From: Candidatus Altimarinota bacterium
GTDB taxonomy: Bacteria > Patescibacteriota > Gracilibacteria > BD1-5 > UBA6164
Assembly (NCBI GenBank): GCA_024710565.1
Contig: JANJUN010000001.1
Span: 1-37,257, forward strand
Length of the DNA stretch: 37,257 nucleotides
Direction: 5' to 3'
Below, in pieces: positions 12,727-24,355 of the stretch; within the stretch, counting starts at the first letter, position 1; the number at the start of each line of letters is the position of its first letter. A model generated the notes under the pieces. It did no database searches. It was not told the origin of the DNA and saw only the letters and a program-made list of their open reading frames with translations. A program made the position numbers and the translations under genes.

Positions 12727-12965
12727 TTAATTTTCTTAATTGAGTTATAGTATCTACGATAGCGATTATATTAGTATTTGAAAAATTTCAACTTGAAAAA
12801 TCATATTATAAAATAATCAATATTTTTAGCTTTAGATAAACAAAATCAAAGAAAATTAAAAAAACTTTTGATAATTTTTAATTTTTGAATAAAATCTTTC
12901 GTGCTTATGTTTTATCGATAGAAGATAAAACTCATTTTATAATATTTTAAATCAATAAAGTAGAT

Positions 12966-13586
12966 ATGGAAAAAATAGTATTAAAAGGTCAAAAAAGAGA
13001 CGCTTCTGAAGAAGCAAGAGCTATTAGAGCAGGAAAAGAAGTTCCAGCAGTAGTATATGGACACAAACAAGAAACAATAAGTATCAAAATGGGGAGTTCT
13101 GATGTACTCAGAGCATACCGTGTTGCTGGAGAAAATCATATAGTTTCTCTTGAAGTAGATGGGAAAAAAATGGATGTATTATTTCATGAAGTTCAAAAAG
13201 CTCCTGTAAGTGGTGCCATTATTCATGTTGATTTTTATGCCATTACAAAATGAGAAAAAGTACACACTCATATTCCTTTAACTTTTGTATGAATTTCAAA
13301 AGCTAAAACTGATGAAGGTGCTATTATTGAAGAAGTACTAAAACAAGTAGAAGTAAAATGTTTACCAAATGACTTAGTTGATGCATTTGAAGTAAATCTT
13401 TCTTTATTAGAAAAAACTGGAGACAATATAAAAGTTTCTGATATCAATATTTCTGATAAATACGAAGTTCTTACTGCTCAAGATGAAGTAGTTGCTGTTG
13501 CAGCAAAAGCAAAAGTTGAAGTTATCGATACTGCCGCTCCTCAAGCTGAACTTCCAGCTGATCCTAAAGACGCAAAAGCTGAATAA
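12966..13586 (+). CDS. rplY: 50S ribosomal protein bL25 (CTC form) (code 25)
   Basis: MEKIVLKGQKRDASEEARAIRAGKEVPAVVYGHKQETISIKMGSSDVLRAYRVAGENHIVSLEVDGKK...VQKAPVSGAIIHVDFYAITKGEKVHTHIPLTFVGISKAKTDEGAIIEE... Confidence 0.93.
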
Positions 13587-13587
13587 T

Positions 13588-13617
13588 AAAAAAACAATCC
13601 TAACGGATTGTTTTTTT
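13588..13617 (+). terminator. Intrinsic terminator of rplY
   Basis: aaaaaaacaatcc-taac-ggattgttttttt. Confidence 0.85.
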
Positions 13618-13630
13618 ATTATTCTTTTTT

Positions 13631-13670
13631 AAAAAGTCCATTTTCTTTAAAAAGAAAATGGACTTTTTTT
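13631..13670 (-). terminator. Intrinsic terminator of the lipoprotein gene
   Basis: aaaaagtccattttctttaaaaagaaaatggactttttt inverted repeat. Confidence 0.8.
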
Positions 13671-14217
13671 ATTTACATTGAAAACTCTTTATCATTTCTT
13701 CATATTTTGAAGTATCTTTTATATCTGTTGAAAGAGCTACGGTTATCAAATATCCGGTATTATTACAAACCTTTCCTACTTGAAGATATTTAAATTTTGG
13801 AGTTTGAATATTATACTTCGCCTCAAAGATATAAATATTTGATGTATCAGTATCAAGAAAATCAATACTTTTTGATTCCAATTTTAAATATTCTACATAT
13901 TCTCTACTTGATCAAACATTATTTAAAATAGAAAAATCAGTTGATGATACCTTTTTATCCAATTTCTGAGAAAGAATCAAGAGATTATTAGAAAATCAAT
14001 ATTTCAGTTCTTCTGATGAAACGGCTAATTGTATTTGAGAAGTTTTTGGCGATGGGAGTATTTGAGAATCATGTGTAATTACTGACCAATTTGATGGTAT
14101 ATTCATGCTAAATTCTGTTCCCTCATGAAGCGATAATCAACTCACCACTCATTCCTCACTATCTCCACAAGAGGTTAATATCAAACATAGTCCTAAAATT
14201 AAAATATTTTTTTTCAT
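13669..14217 (-). CDS. Putative lipoprotein (code 25)
   Basis: MKKNILILGLCLILTSCGDSEEG...; lipobox LTSC; ends ...MIKSFQCK*. Confidence 0.65.
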
Positions 14218-14228
14218 AGAATTTTATA

Positions 14229-14567
14229 TTAAAAATTACTTACGCTCATTCCAGAAAATGGCAATAAAAAAAGGATAAACACTAGTATTAAAAATCCCCC
14301 AACTCAAAATTGAGCTCCCTTTGAAAGTGAAAATATTTTTCCAAGAAAAAAATAAAGGTACATCATCCATCCAGTAAGAAATATTACATAAGAAAAAGGG
14401 AGTGTTTTTACAAAAAGTACATCATAAAAATGCGCTCATACGAGAAAGTAATTTAAAAAGAATACAAATGTAGAAAAAATAAATACTACTCTAGAAGCTT
14501 CGTATCTCGAAATATATAATTGAGATACTTCTGACGCTCAAGCGTCTTCATTTTTTTTCAAATCCAT
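14229..14567 (-). CDS. Multi-TM hypothetical membrane protein (code 25)
   Basis: MDLKKNEDAGASEVSQLYISRYEASRVVFIFSTFVFFLNYFLVGAHFYDVLFVKTLPFSYVIFLTGWMMYLYFFLGKIFSLSKGAQFGVGGFLILVFILFLLPFSGMSVSNF*. Confidence 0.6.
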
Positions 14568-14630
14568 ACTTGATTTTTTAATATTTAATAATATATTATC
14601 TTTCGTATTTATCCAATAATATATTTAAAA

Positions 14631-14921
14631 ATGAGTATAACACAAGAGGAAATTCAAAAAATTGCAAAAAATCTTGCTAAACTAGAACCAAAAAACGAAC
14701 AAAAGCTGGTTGGAAGCATCAATTCGATATTACAATATGTTGATTTACTTAATGAAATCGATACTACTGGTGTTGAACCAACCGTAAGTGTCATCTCTAA
14801 AAAAGAAAATTCTCTCAAAAATGATGAAGAAAAAAGAGAAATTCTTCCATCTGATTTACTCAAAACTTCTCCTCAAAAAGTGATTGCCAATCAGATTGCA
14901 GTAAGCGATATAATGAAATAA
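14631..14921 (+). CDS. gatC: Asp/Glu-tRNA(Asn/Gln) amidotransferase subunit C
   Basis: MSITQEEIQKIAKNLAKLEPKNEQKLVGSINSILQYVDLLNEIDTTGVEPTVSV...; GatC signature. Confidence 0.9.
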   Translation: MSITQEEIQKIAKNLAKLEPKNEQKLVGSINSILQYVDLLNEIDTTGVEPTVSVISKKENSLKNDEEKREILPSDLLKTSPQKVIANQIAVSDIMK

Positions 14922-14924
14922 ATT

Positions 14925-15974
14925 ATGTTAAAATATGTAAAAATTGTCAACTTTAGATCTCTCAAAAGTATGGAATTGGGTTTTGAAAAAACTAATGCGA
15001 TTGTTGGAAAAAATGGGGTTGGAAAAACAAATATTTTACAAGCAATTTGTCATATTTTCTGAAGAAAACATAATGATTTTTCACTTGATGATATGCTTAC
15101 CATATGAGAAAATTATATGTATTTAGAAGCGAGTTTTGAAAAAGATTCTCTGGAAAATAAGATCACTCTTTCCTATGACAAATCGCTTGATAAAAAACAA
15201 ATTCATCTCAATGGGAAAAAAGTAACCAAAAAACAACTTTTTGAAAATATCTTGAAAATTTGTTATTTTTCTCCACTCGAAATGAATTTGTTTTATTTGT
15301 GACCGAAAAATAGACGCGATTATCTCGACTGAGTTTTATCTCATTGTTTTGTAGAATATGAAGATTTGTTAAAAAGTTATGAAAAAATTGTGAAAAACAG
15401 AAATAAAGTACTAAAAAATATTTCCGAATGAAAATCAAAGAAATCAGAAATTGATTTTTGGAACGAATCATTTATTCTCACCGCAAAAAAAATTTATGCA
15501 TACAGAATTCCCCTCAATCAATATATTCAAACTGAAATTCAAAAACAATTCGATATATTTCAAAATAAAGTTTCCAATCTCTCATATCACTATATCACCA
15601 AAGTAACTCTTGATAGTGTTGAAGAAAGTATATCTTCATATCTCACAAAAAATTTTGAAAGGGATATTATATTGTGAAAAACACATATAGGTCCTCACAT
15701 CGATGATTTTGATATACATATTAACCAGAGTTCTCTGCTTTCATTTGCATCAAGATGAGAAATAAAAAGTATTATCTTGGCATTAAAACAAATCGAAATA
15801 AGCTACATAAAAAAAATAACTGGAAAAGAACCTATACTTTTAATTGATGATTTATGAAGCGAATTAGACGAAGAACATCTGGATTTAATATTAAATAAAA
15901 TCAAAGATATTCAGATAATTTATACATCAATTATAGCTCCACAAAAGCAAGATATAAAATTATTCTTAATTTAA
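14925..15974 (+). CDS. recF: DNA replication/repair protein RecF (code 25)
   Basis: MLKYVKIVNFRSLKSMELGFEKTNAIVGKNGVGKTNILQAI...SPLEMNLFYLGPKNRRDYLDGVLSH...THIGPHIDDFDIHI...FASRGEIKSIILALK...PILLIDDLGSELDEEH. Confidence 0.93.
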
Positions 15975-16071
15975 AAAATATATTTTCAATTTGTAAAGTA
16001 TATTTGAGTTGTAAATATAGTATTTTTGTAGTAAAATAGTCGCGTAGTTTAAAATTAATAAAACAAAAAGT

Positions 16072-17460
16072 ATGAAAAATTTATTAAAAATGTCTGCTCT
16101 TTTTTTAGGGTTTTCCATTTTCTCATTTGCGAGTGCCTCGTCAATAGATCGTTTTGAAATAGAAGTTTCTCCAACAAAAGTAAAAGTATGAGAAGCTATT
16201 GATGTGACTTTAAAAGCAGTAGATAAAAGTGGAAATATCGTAAAAGACTATGCTGGTGAAGTACTCATATTTTCTCAAAGTGATAAAGAGGCCGTTTTCC
16301 CTGGATTATTAGAAGAAAATACCTATACATTTAAAGCAGCTGACGCTTGAGTAGTAAAATTTGAAAATGCAGTAAAATTTACAAAAAATGGTATCCAAGA
16401 TGTAAGTGTGTATGATAATGCAAATTATGATATATTTGGATATGCTGAAGTAGAAGTAAGCGAGTGAGCTGCCGCTTCTCAAGAGTGAGAAATTTCTATT
16501 AAATATCCTGAAGAAGGAACAACTCTTGGAGTAAACAAACTCAAAGTAAGCGGAAGTACTTCTAAAAATCATAAAGTAAAAATTATTCTTAATGGAGAAA
16601 AAAACTTTGAAGGAATTAGTAATGGAGAATGAATTTATGAAATTGAAGTAACTGAAATCCCTTCTGGAGAAAATGTATTTATAGCAGAATTATTAGATGC
16701 TGATGGAAAAACCATCGCGAGTTCAAAAGAAGTATTTTTCAAAATAGAATCAAATGCGCCTCAATTTAAAAGTATTACTCTTGATCCTTCACAAACTGAA
16801 TATACATCAGATACTTCTATCAATGTTACGGTAGAGGCAACCAGTGGATTAACTACTTTGAATCTTATTCTCAATGATATGGTAACTTCTCTGAGTGAAA
16901 AAACTTCTGGAAGTTATGTTGGAACGATCACTGCTCCAAATGCAGAAGGAGAATACAAAATTGATGTAATTATGAAAAATGAACTTGGAAATGAAACAAA
17001 AGAAAGTTGAGTAACTGCTATTAAAGTAAAAGCAGTAGAACTTCTTGCTTCAACTGGTGAAGATAGCGCTCCTGTAGAAGTAAACTGTGATGATTTTAAA
17101 AAAGAGCTTGAAGTAAAAAATATTACCAATGTAAAATTAAAATCAAAATCAGTTATCTCTTGGGATAAAGTAGAAAAAGCTTCGAGTTATAACGTTTATA
17201 AAAAAGATAGAATCGGAACTGGAATGACTCTTATTGAAAACGTGACTCAAAATCAATATGAAATCGTAATACAAGGAGATGTCGTTGAATATGATGAATT
17301 TGCCGTAAAAGCAGTATTTAAAGACGATGTTTGTAATGTAGAAAGTAGTGATTATTCTGGTATGACAAAAGTTCAAACTGGACCAAAAGAAATGTTATTT
17401 GTTCTTATTGCTCTTTCTCTTGGAGCTGGAGCGTTCTTCTTGAGAAGAAAAAATGCATAA
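16072..17460 (+). CDS. Secreted/surface protein with Ig-like repeats and C-terminal TM anchor (code 25)
   Basis: Signal peptide MKNLLKMSALFLGFSIFSFASASS; Ig-like segments (VSPTKVKVGEAIDVTLKAVDKSG; SIKYPEEGTTLGVNKLKVSGST); C-terminus QTGPKEMLFVLIALSLGAGAFFLRRKNA*. Confidence 0.75.
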
Positions 17461-17474
17461 TTTTTATAAAAATA

Positions 17475-17512
17475 TAAAAAAACCTAAAAACTTTATTTTT
17501 TAGGTTTTTTTT
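17475..17512 (+). terminator. Intrinsic terminator
   Basis: aaaaaaacctaaaaactttattttttaggttttttt. Confidence 0.8.
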
Positions 17513-17548
17513 GTATAGTATGAAAAATATTTTTTATAATACACAAGT

Positions 17549-18241
17549 ATGAGAATTGATAAATTTATTGCGAATCTCTGATACGGTTCAAGAAGACAAG
17601 TATGAGAATATATTAAAAATGAATATATAAAAGTAAATGGAGAAACTATTTATGAAAAAGATTATGAAATTCATTTTTGAGATGTGGTTTCTATTTGAGA
17701 TACGGTTATAGAATACAAAGAATACATCTATGTTCTTCTCAATAAACCCGTATGATATATTTCCAGTAAAAAATCTGAATGATGACACCCCAGCTACCTA
17801 GAACTTCTTGAAAATTGTCCTTACGCTCAAATCATTGATATCGTAGGAAGACTTGATTTTGATACTTCTGGATTTTTATTACTCACCAATGATGGAAGTT
17901 TAACTCATAAAATTATATCACCCAAAAAAGATATTTTTAAAAAATATTCCGTAGTTTGAGAAAATAATATTTCACAAAAGGATATTGAAAAACTAGAAAG
18001 TGGTGTAAAAATTGATGATACGATTTCAAAACCAGCAAAAGTAGAAATAATTGATAAAAATAAAATCTACCTCAGTATCAGTGAAGGAAGGTTTCATCAG
18101 ATTAAAAAAATGTTTGAATCTATTGGAAATACGGTAATAGAACTCAAAAGAGTCAGTATCGGATGACTGACTCTTTGAGAACTCAATGTATGAGAATGGA
18201 AATATCTCAGTGATGAAGAAATAAAAAAATTATTTGAATAA
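17549..18241 (+). CDS. RNA pseudouridine synthase, RsuA/RluB/RluE family (code 25)
   Basis: MRIDKFIANLGYGSRRQVGEYIKNEYIKVNG...VLLNKPVGYISSKKSEGGHPSYLELL...IVGRLDFDTSGFLLLTNDGSLTHKIISPKKDIFKKY...[36 protein letters not shown]. Confidence 0.93.
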
Positions 18242-18343
18242 AAGGACAAAAGTATAACTTTTTTTGATATAAGAACTCTTTCAAGAAAAAATGAGTTTAG
18301 TATTGAAAAATTTTTATACTTTTTATTTACATTCACCCCCATT

Positions 18344-19063
18344 TTATTTATCAATTTCCTTTCTATCATACCTCACCTCAAAATCAATTTTTTCCCCCGA
18401 GAGTCAAATATCTTCGGTATTAAAAGCTAATACCTTTGCTAATGTAAGTGGTAAAATATGTTCTGAAAGAACACAGTTTTTGAGGAATTCTTTTTTTTCC
18501 TCATTTAAGTCTTTGATAAAAATAGACGCACTCACTCCTCTATTGATTCCTTTAAACATAGCTTTTGTTTGTCAGGCTTCACGAATGGGTGGAAGAAAAA
18601 ATATATGCTTCCCCATTCTTTTATAATCACTTCCTCTCCACATAAGATTTTCGATATGCACCGATACAGAAACTAAAACTTCCCTAAAATCTACCTTAAA
18701 GCAATTGATATCTTCTCTGAGAAATCAAAGTGATTCATAATATTCTTCCAAGATTTTTATTTCCTCATCTAAGGTAATTCATACGATATGAATTTTTTTA
18801 TGGTTTGAAAGAGCATACTCAAAAAGCTCTTTAAAAATCTGAAGTTCATCCTCCTCACTATACACATTGGAAAACATAGCTGGTTTTTCTCAGATTTCAG
18901 ATAAAAGTTTCGTATTTTCTTTTTGTTTTAAGAGTTCAGAAAGAAAAAAAACTTCTACCTTTTCTGATAAAAAATCTGGTTTTATATAGGAAAATAAAAA
19001 GATATTGTCATATATATCTGTATTTGGAATATTGAGAATTTTGTCTTTGTATACTTTTTTCAT
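18344..19063 (-). CDS. Hypothetical protein (code 25)
   Basis: MKKVYKDKILNIPNTDIYDNIFLFSYIKPDFLSEKVEVFFLSELLKQKENTKLLSEIG...RYDRKEIDK*; long code-25 ORF. Confidence 0.6.
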
Positions 19064-19068
19064 AAACT

Positions 19069-19947
19069 CTATTTAAAATAAAATCACAACGATATTAAAG
19101 TTAAAATAATAATTGTCAAAATAATGTCTTTTTTTCTTGGAATATCTCTGAGAATAAAAAAAGCAAAAAAGAGCGTTGAAAATATTCCCAAAAAAGAAAG
19201 TAATACCGAAATAGAAAGTCCTAAATATGAAATCACTACGAGTGATAAAAACCAAGAGAACCACGATAAAAATCATGAAATTGATCTATAAGTATAAAAA
19301 CCAAAATCGACTTTTTTTAGTTCCTGAAACCATTTTAAGACGAAAAAAGGAATAAAAAATATAACTATCCCCATCACTAAATACGTCGTAATAAAACTAT
19401 ATCCGCTGACTCAAAGTCCTCATTTACTCGTTTCTAATAAAATATATCCTACTATCAAGTTTCAAATCGCAAATAAGAGATGAGAAAATGAAAAAATGAG
19501 AATATTTTTTGAAAAAGCTATATTTTTAAAATCAAGAGAAAAAACGATAATCACAAAAATAGTCACCAAAGTAATAAAAAAACTCAATGTTGAGATATCA
19601 CTAAATAAATAAAAAGAAAAAATAATAGTAAATATTTTACTCAAATTTTCATATGGAAGTAAATACGTAATTTTTTCAATTTTAAATATTTTTGCGTGAA
19701 AATACCTTCCTATCGTATAAAAAAATAAGGATAAAAAAATAGCTCCTATCACGTCTAAAGAAAGATACAAAGTAGTATCAAACTGAAACTCAAAATAATA
19801 ATATGCAAAAATAAAAACTCATAATGGAAGTATTTGTCACAAAAAATCATTATTCCAAAGATTGATATTATATTTGAGTGCTTTTTTAAAAAAGATATCT
19901 CAAAGAGAAGCAAAAATAGTAGATATCATTGCAATAAGAAGATTCAT
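19069..19947 (-). CDS. EamA/DMT-like multi-TM transporter (code 25)
   Basis: MNLLIAMISTIFASLGDIFFKKALKYN...LSFLGIFSTLFFAFFILRDIPRKKDIILTIIILTLISLGFYFK*; about 10 TMs. Confidence 0.6.
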
Positions 19948-19950
19948 AAT

Positions 19951-20496
19951 TTATAATGTATTAGTAGTAAGAACATCGTTTTTTATATCGATCAAATGTC
20001 ACTGAATTTTTTGAATATTTTTTCACAAAAGAAGATGAAACGATAAAAGTCAAAAAAGAGAACCTATACTTCCTCCTCATACATGTAAATATACTTTATC
20101 GAGCGCTCCATCTATTTTTTGAAGTAAAAGTTTTTTCTTCTCAAAATCTCATAAGGCTCACAAATACTCTTCCTGAGAAATATGAAGGTGTGGAGGTAAT
20201 ATCTTATTTTGACTATCGAGATCTTGGAGTTCAGTAATTTTTTCTAAAATCTCCTTGACTTCTCCATTGGAAATAGTTTCTCCAGATAAAATATTTTCTA
20301 CTGATTGCTTTGAGAGAAATCATGTACTCACAAGCTCCCTGAGCATATCAAGAGATTCTTTGGTTTTTATTTTTTCACGTATCTTTTTTTGCAGTTTTTG
20401 GAAATCAAGAGCAGATTCCTCCTCCTTCACACGCTCTTGTTTTTTCTTTTGTTTTTTTTCTTGTTCATTTCCTTTGAATCCATCAAAAATGGCCAT
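19951..20496 (-). CDS. Hypothetical protein (code 25)
   Basis: MAIFDGFKGNEQEKKQKKKQERVKEEESALDFQKLQKKIREKIKTKESLDMLRELVSTGFLSKQSVENILSGETISNGEVKEIL...; start placed after the end of the upstream fusion gene. Confidence 0.6.
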
Positions 20497-20506
20497 ATTT
20501 TTTGTA

Positions 20507-21682
20507 TTATCAACTAAAATTTTTCCCGTCAAATGTATCTGAATAAATACATCCACAATAATTCTGTCTATAAATATCATGCGTTTTACAATATTCTACA
20601 CTACGCAAAAACCCATTATTTTTTCGAAACGCTATTTTTAAAAAATGAAGTTTTTTTTCAAGTGAATGCTTTTCTCATAAATCAAACATTTTTTGAATAT
20701 CTTTATGAGGAGAAGTTAAAAGCGTAGAAGTCCAATGCTTGATTCATAGTTTTTCTGCTTCCAGTGCGGTTCTTTTGAGTCTCATATCATAGCATTTTAC
20801 ACACTTTTCTCCTCTTTCTTGAGTATGTTCGAGTCACTTAATTTCGTTGAGAAAATTAGCAACATCGTATTCTCACTCTATCCACTCAACTCACTCAATT
20901 TGACACACTTTAGCAAATGCTTGAAGTCTTTTATTGTATTCTCTTTTGGGTTGAATATTTGGGTCATACCAAAAACAAACCACTTCATATTCTTTTTTTA
21001 GATCCATAATAGGAACTGTCGCATCAGGTCAACAACAAATATGTAACAAAAGTTTTGGTTTTTGTTCTGATATTTTTTTTACTGGTTTATAAGACACTCT
21101 ATGAATTCCTGTAATTCTTGAAGCATCTTTGAGATATTCGGTGTGTTTTTTTGTCCCATATCATTTATGATTTTCAAGCCCCATATCTGGATATAAAAGT
21201 GCGTAGGTTGAAATGAGCTTATCTCTAAAAACTTTCGCAATAATAGAAGCCGCTCCTATTTCTGATACTTTCCCATCTCCCCCAACGATATAAAGTGGTT
21301 TTTTGTCTAATTCATCAAAAATATAATTATCATTTCCATCAACTAAAACACCATCTACCTTTTTTTTATCTATTTTTCTTAAAAGTTCTACCAAGCTTCT
21401 CCTCATTGCTTCTTTATTGGCTTGTTTAATATTGATTTCGTCAATAATATAATTATCCACTACTCATACTCAAAAATAGACTTTTGGATTTTCTCCAAGT
21501 GAAAATGCTACTAAGTGTTGGAATAACTCCTCTCTTTTTTTCTCGGTGAGTTTTTTTGAATCATTGACTTGATCTAAAAAAGTTTTTGGCAGAGGATTAT
21601 TTTTATCAAACGTTAAACTACACGCAACCACTGGTCAAAGCCATGGTCATCTTCCGGCTTCATCGATTCAGATTTTATACAT
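20507..21682 (-). CDS. Fusion protein: RNase HII (N-terminal) + epoxyqueuosine reductase QueH (C-terminal) (code 25)
   Basis: One uninterrupted code-25 ORF: MYKIGIDEAGRGPWLGPVVACSLTF...DGVLVDGND...GAASIIAKVFRDKLI...GYGTKKHTEYLKDASRITGIHRVSYKPVKKISEQKPKLLLHICCGPDATVPIMDLKKEYEVVCFWYDPNIQPKREYNKRLQAFAKVC...CVKCYDMRLKRTALEAEKLG...TSTLLTSPHKD...FRKNNGFLRSVEYCKTHDIYRQNYCGCIYSDTFDGKNFSG*. Confidence 0.9.
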
Positions 21683-21750
21683 TTTTTGAAATTAGACTTT
21701 ATTTTTATAAAATATACTGATTTTCTCTCTATTGCAAAATTTTTCAGAGC

Positions 21751-21784
21751 AAAAAAAATCACTTTTTAGAAAAGTGATTTTTTA
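21751..21784 (-). terminator. Intrinsic terminator
   Basis: aaaaaaaatcactttttagaaaagtgattttttatt. Confidence 0.75.
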
Positions 21785-21786
21785 TT

Positions 21787-22005
21787 TTAATGGTGATCGT
21801 GACCACAGTTTTCTCAATGCTCATGATGATGGTGTTCATGTCACTCCATTTCTTGTTCTACCATAGCCATAAATCATGAAATTAAAACTTCAAAAAGTTC
21901 ATTATCATCTTGTACTGGTTCTCCAGATTTTCCTGCTAATACTTGTTTTAAAAAATCCATAGTTTCTCTATATTCACCTGGAAGTTCAACAATAATTTTT
22001 TCCAT
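21787..22005 (-). CDS. Small protein with His-rich metal-binding-like C-terminus (code 25)
   Basis: MEKIIVELPGEYRETMDFLKQVLAGKSGEPVQDDNELFEVLISGFMAMVEQEMEGHEHHHHEHGENCGHDHH*. Confidence 0.75.
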
Positions 22006-22187
22006 ATTTGTTATTTAAAAATTAAATCTGGCAAACTATACTTTAAAATATTTTTTTTGCAAAAAAATATTTGCAATTCAAGAAAATACTATAAAATATA
22101 TATTGTTTTAATAAAATTATTTTCATTTCTTACTTTCTTCTTACTTACTTTATTAAAAATACACTTATTATTCTCTATTATAAAATT

Positions 22188-23684
22188 ATGATAAAATCTG
22201 TTTCTATCGCACCGTGATGTATTGCATGTAAAAATTGTGAATCTATTTGTCCAAATATTTTTAAAGTAGATGGAACCTCAAGAGTCATCAACCACAATTA
22301 TAAAGAAAATATTCAAAAAATCCTCAAAGCTCGCGATATGTGTCCCGTACAAGTTATCAAAGTAGAAGCTGAAGATGGAGCAAATATTGAAACCAAGGCT
22401 TCAGTTGGAAAAATTATTTCAAAAGTATATCTCACTCCAGATACGATTGAACTCAAAGTGGAAACAAAAAACTTTTCTTTTGAAGCCTGACAATATATCA
22501 GTCTCAAAATGAAAGATAAAAAATGAGTATTTAACCGTAGCTATTCGATAGCAACAGGAAATGAAAATAGTTTCACTCTCACGATTAAAATACTTCAAAA
22601 CGGAAGATGATGACTTTTTATAAATGCATTAAAAGAAAATCAAAATATAGAATTTTTCGGGCCAGAATGAACTTTTATACTACAAAAAAACAGCAAACCA
22701 AAAGTATTTATCGCAACTGGAACTGGGCTTGCTCCTATGATCGCTATGCTTGAAAATACACCTGAAAATATTGCCAAAACAGTTATTTTTTGAGTGAGAC
22801 ATGAACAGGATTTATACTATCTGGATATTCTTTCTCAGTTTAAAAATACTACTGTTATTACTACGGTTTCAAAACCAGACAAAAACTATGTTGGAAAAAC
22901 AGGAAGAGTGACTGATTTTTTATCTGATATAAAAAAAGAAAGTGAAATCTATATTTGTGGAAATCCTGATATGGTAGAATCGGTAAAAAATACTTTAGAG
23001 AAAGAGTGATTTTCAAATGAAAATATTTTTCATGAAAGTTTTGTGTCTGCTCAAGCAACTCCATCGGTATGATTTTTTGAAAATATTTTTGTAGAAGGAA
23101 ATGTCGCTTGAATAAAAACACTCAATTGGTTTTTTATACTTCTTTGAATTGCCACACCTTTTTTCCTCAAAGATGGCCCTTTATGGTTTTATAATCACGC
23201 TTGGGATATTGCGTGGTGGAGTGTCGTTTTTGTAATTATCATAAGACCTTTGGCTGATTTGTTTCCAAAATTACTCTTACTAAGAAAACTCCTTATTTGG
23301 AGAAATGGTCTATGAATTCTTTCATCTGCTATTATTCTCTCCTATTTTGGATTTAATATTTATACCAATTATTCCTACTATGGAATATCCCCCATAGAAA
23401 CACTCTCTCATTATTTTACCCTCAAAATGTGGAGTGGAAAAAATATCTTCCCAAGACTCTCAGAAATAACCGCACTTATTCTTTTTATCACTTCAAATAA
23501 TTTTTCTCAAAAACTCCTTGGAAAAAATTGGAAAAGAATACAAAAACTCGCATACGTATATTTTATTTCAGGATGAATTTTTATTTATTCATTTGGGAAA
23601 GATGCTGCGCTATATTCTATGATTATTGCTATTATTCTCTATTTTGCTGCGGTGATAAAAAATAGAAATAAAAATACCCCTTAG
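22188..23684 (+). CDS. Ferredoxin-FAD/NAD(P) oxidoreductase-ferric-reductase-like membrane fusion (code 25)
   Basis: N-term ferredoxin MIKSVSIAPGCIACKNCESICPNIFKVDG...DMCPVQVIKVE; FNR FEAGQYISLKM...RSYSIATG...VFIATGTGLAPMIAMLE...EIYICGNPDMVESV; C-term multi-TM aligning with the MsrQ/ferric reductase-like motif order. Confidence 0.85.
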
Positions 23685-23781
23685 TTATTAACATGAAAAT
23701 ATAAAAATGTATTGATTTTTTTTACTTTCTGCCTAAAATTCAAGTCGATTACATATTAATTCATAATTTTTTAAAAAATAT

Positions 23782-24303
23782 ATGGACTTAGTAAAAACCT
23801 TAATACAACAAGTAGAAACGCTCAAATCTGAAAAAAATTTTACCAAAGCTCTCGAACTCTTGGAAGAGTCTCTTTCAAAATTCAATGATGACTATAGAAT
23901 TTATGAAGAAATAGCTGATATTTACTTGTATGAATGAAAAGTAACCAAAGCCAAAAAAGCCATCGATTTTGCTATGAATATCAATCCAGAATCAGCAACA
24001 GGAAACTATTTAAAAGGTTTTATCCTTCTGTCAAATAACAAAATAGTTGAAGCTATTGAATTTTTAGAAAAATCAAATCTTTTGATGCCAAATAACGCTG
24101 AAGTACTCAGAAATCTTGGATGGGCATATTCTATGACCGGAGAAGCAGAAAAAGGAATATTTATCTTAAAAAGAGCTCTCAATATTTCTCCCAACGATAA
24201 ACTCATCACTGAAGATCTTGCTATGGCACTTATATGAATGTGAAAGGTAAAAGAAGGAAATCTTTTACTAGAAAAAATCGGAAAGGAAAAAATTTTTATA
24301 TAA
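23782..24303 (+). CDS. TPR-repeat protein (code 25)
   Basis: ALELLEESLSKFNDDYRIYEEIADIYLYEGKVTKAKKAIDFAMNINPESATGNYLKGFILL...EVLRNLGWAYSMTGEAEKGIFILKRALNISPND. Confidence 0.85.
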
Positions 24304-24355
24304 CTTCAAAAAGCATAAATATATTTTATGCTTTCATTTTTTAAAATATGCCCGT

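Noticed and set aside
18097-18369. 90-aa minus ORF MIERKLINKMGVNVNKKYKNF...
   Set aside because: Out of frame with the real gene ending at 18344 and antisense to the pseudouridine synthase; spurious.
20255-20542. Plus-strand Ser/Phe-rich 95-aa ORF
   Set aside because: Antisense to the hypothetical gene/QueH end; composition typical of a reverse-strand shadow.
20507-21001. QueH as an independent gene starting at ATG (MDLKKEYEV...)
   Set aside because: That start would drop the LLHICCGPD motif; the frame is continuous with RNase HII, so a fusion is the better reading.
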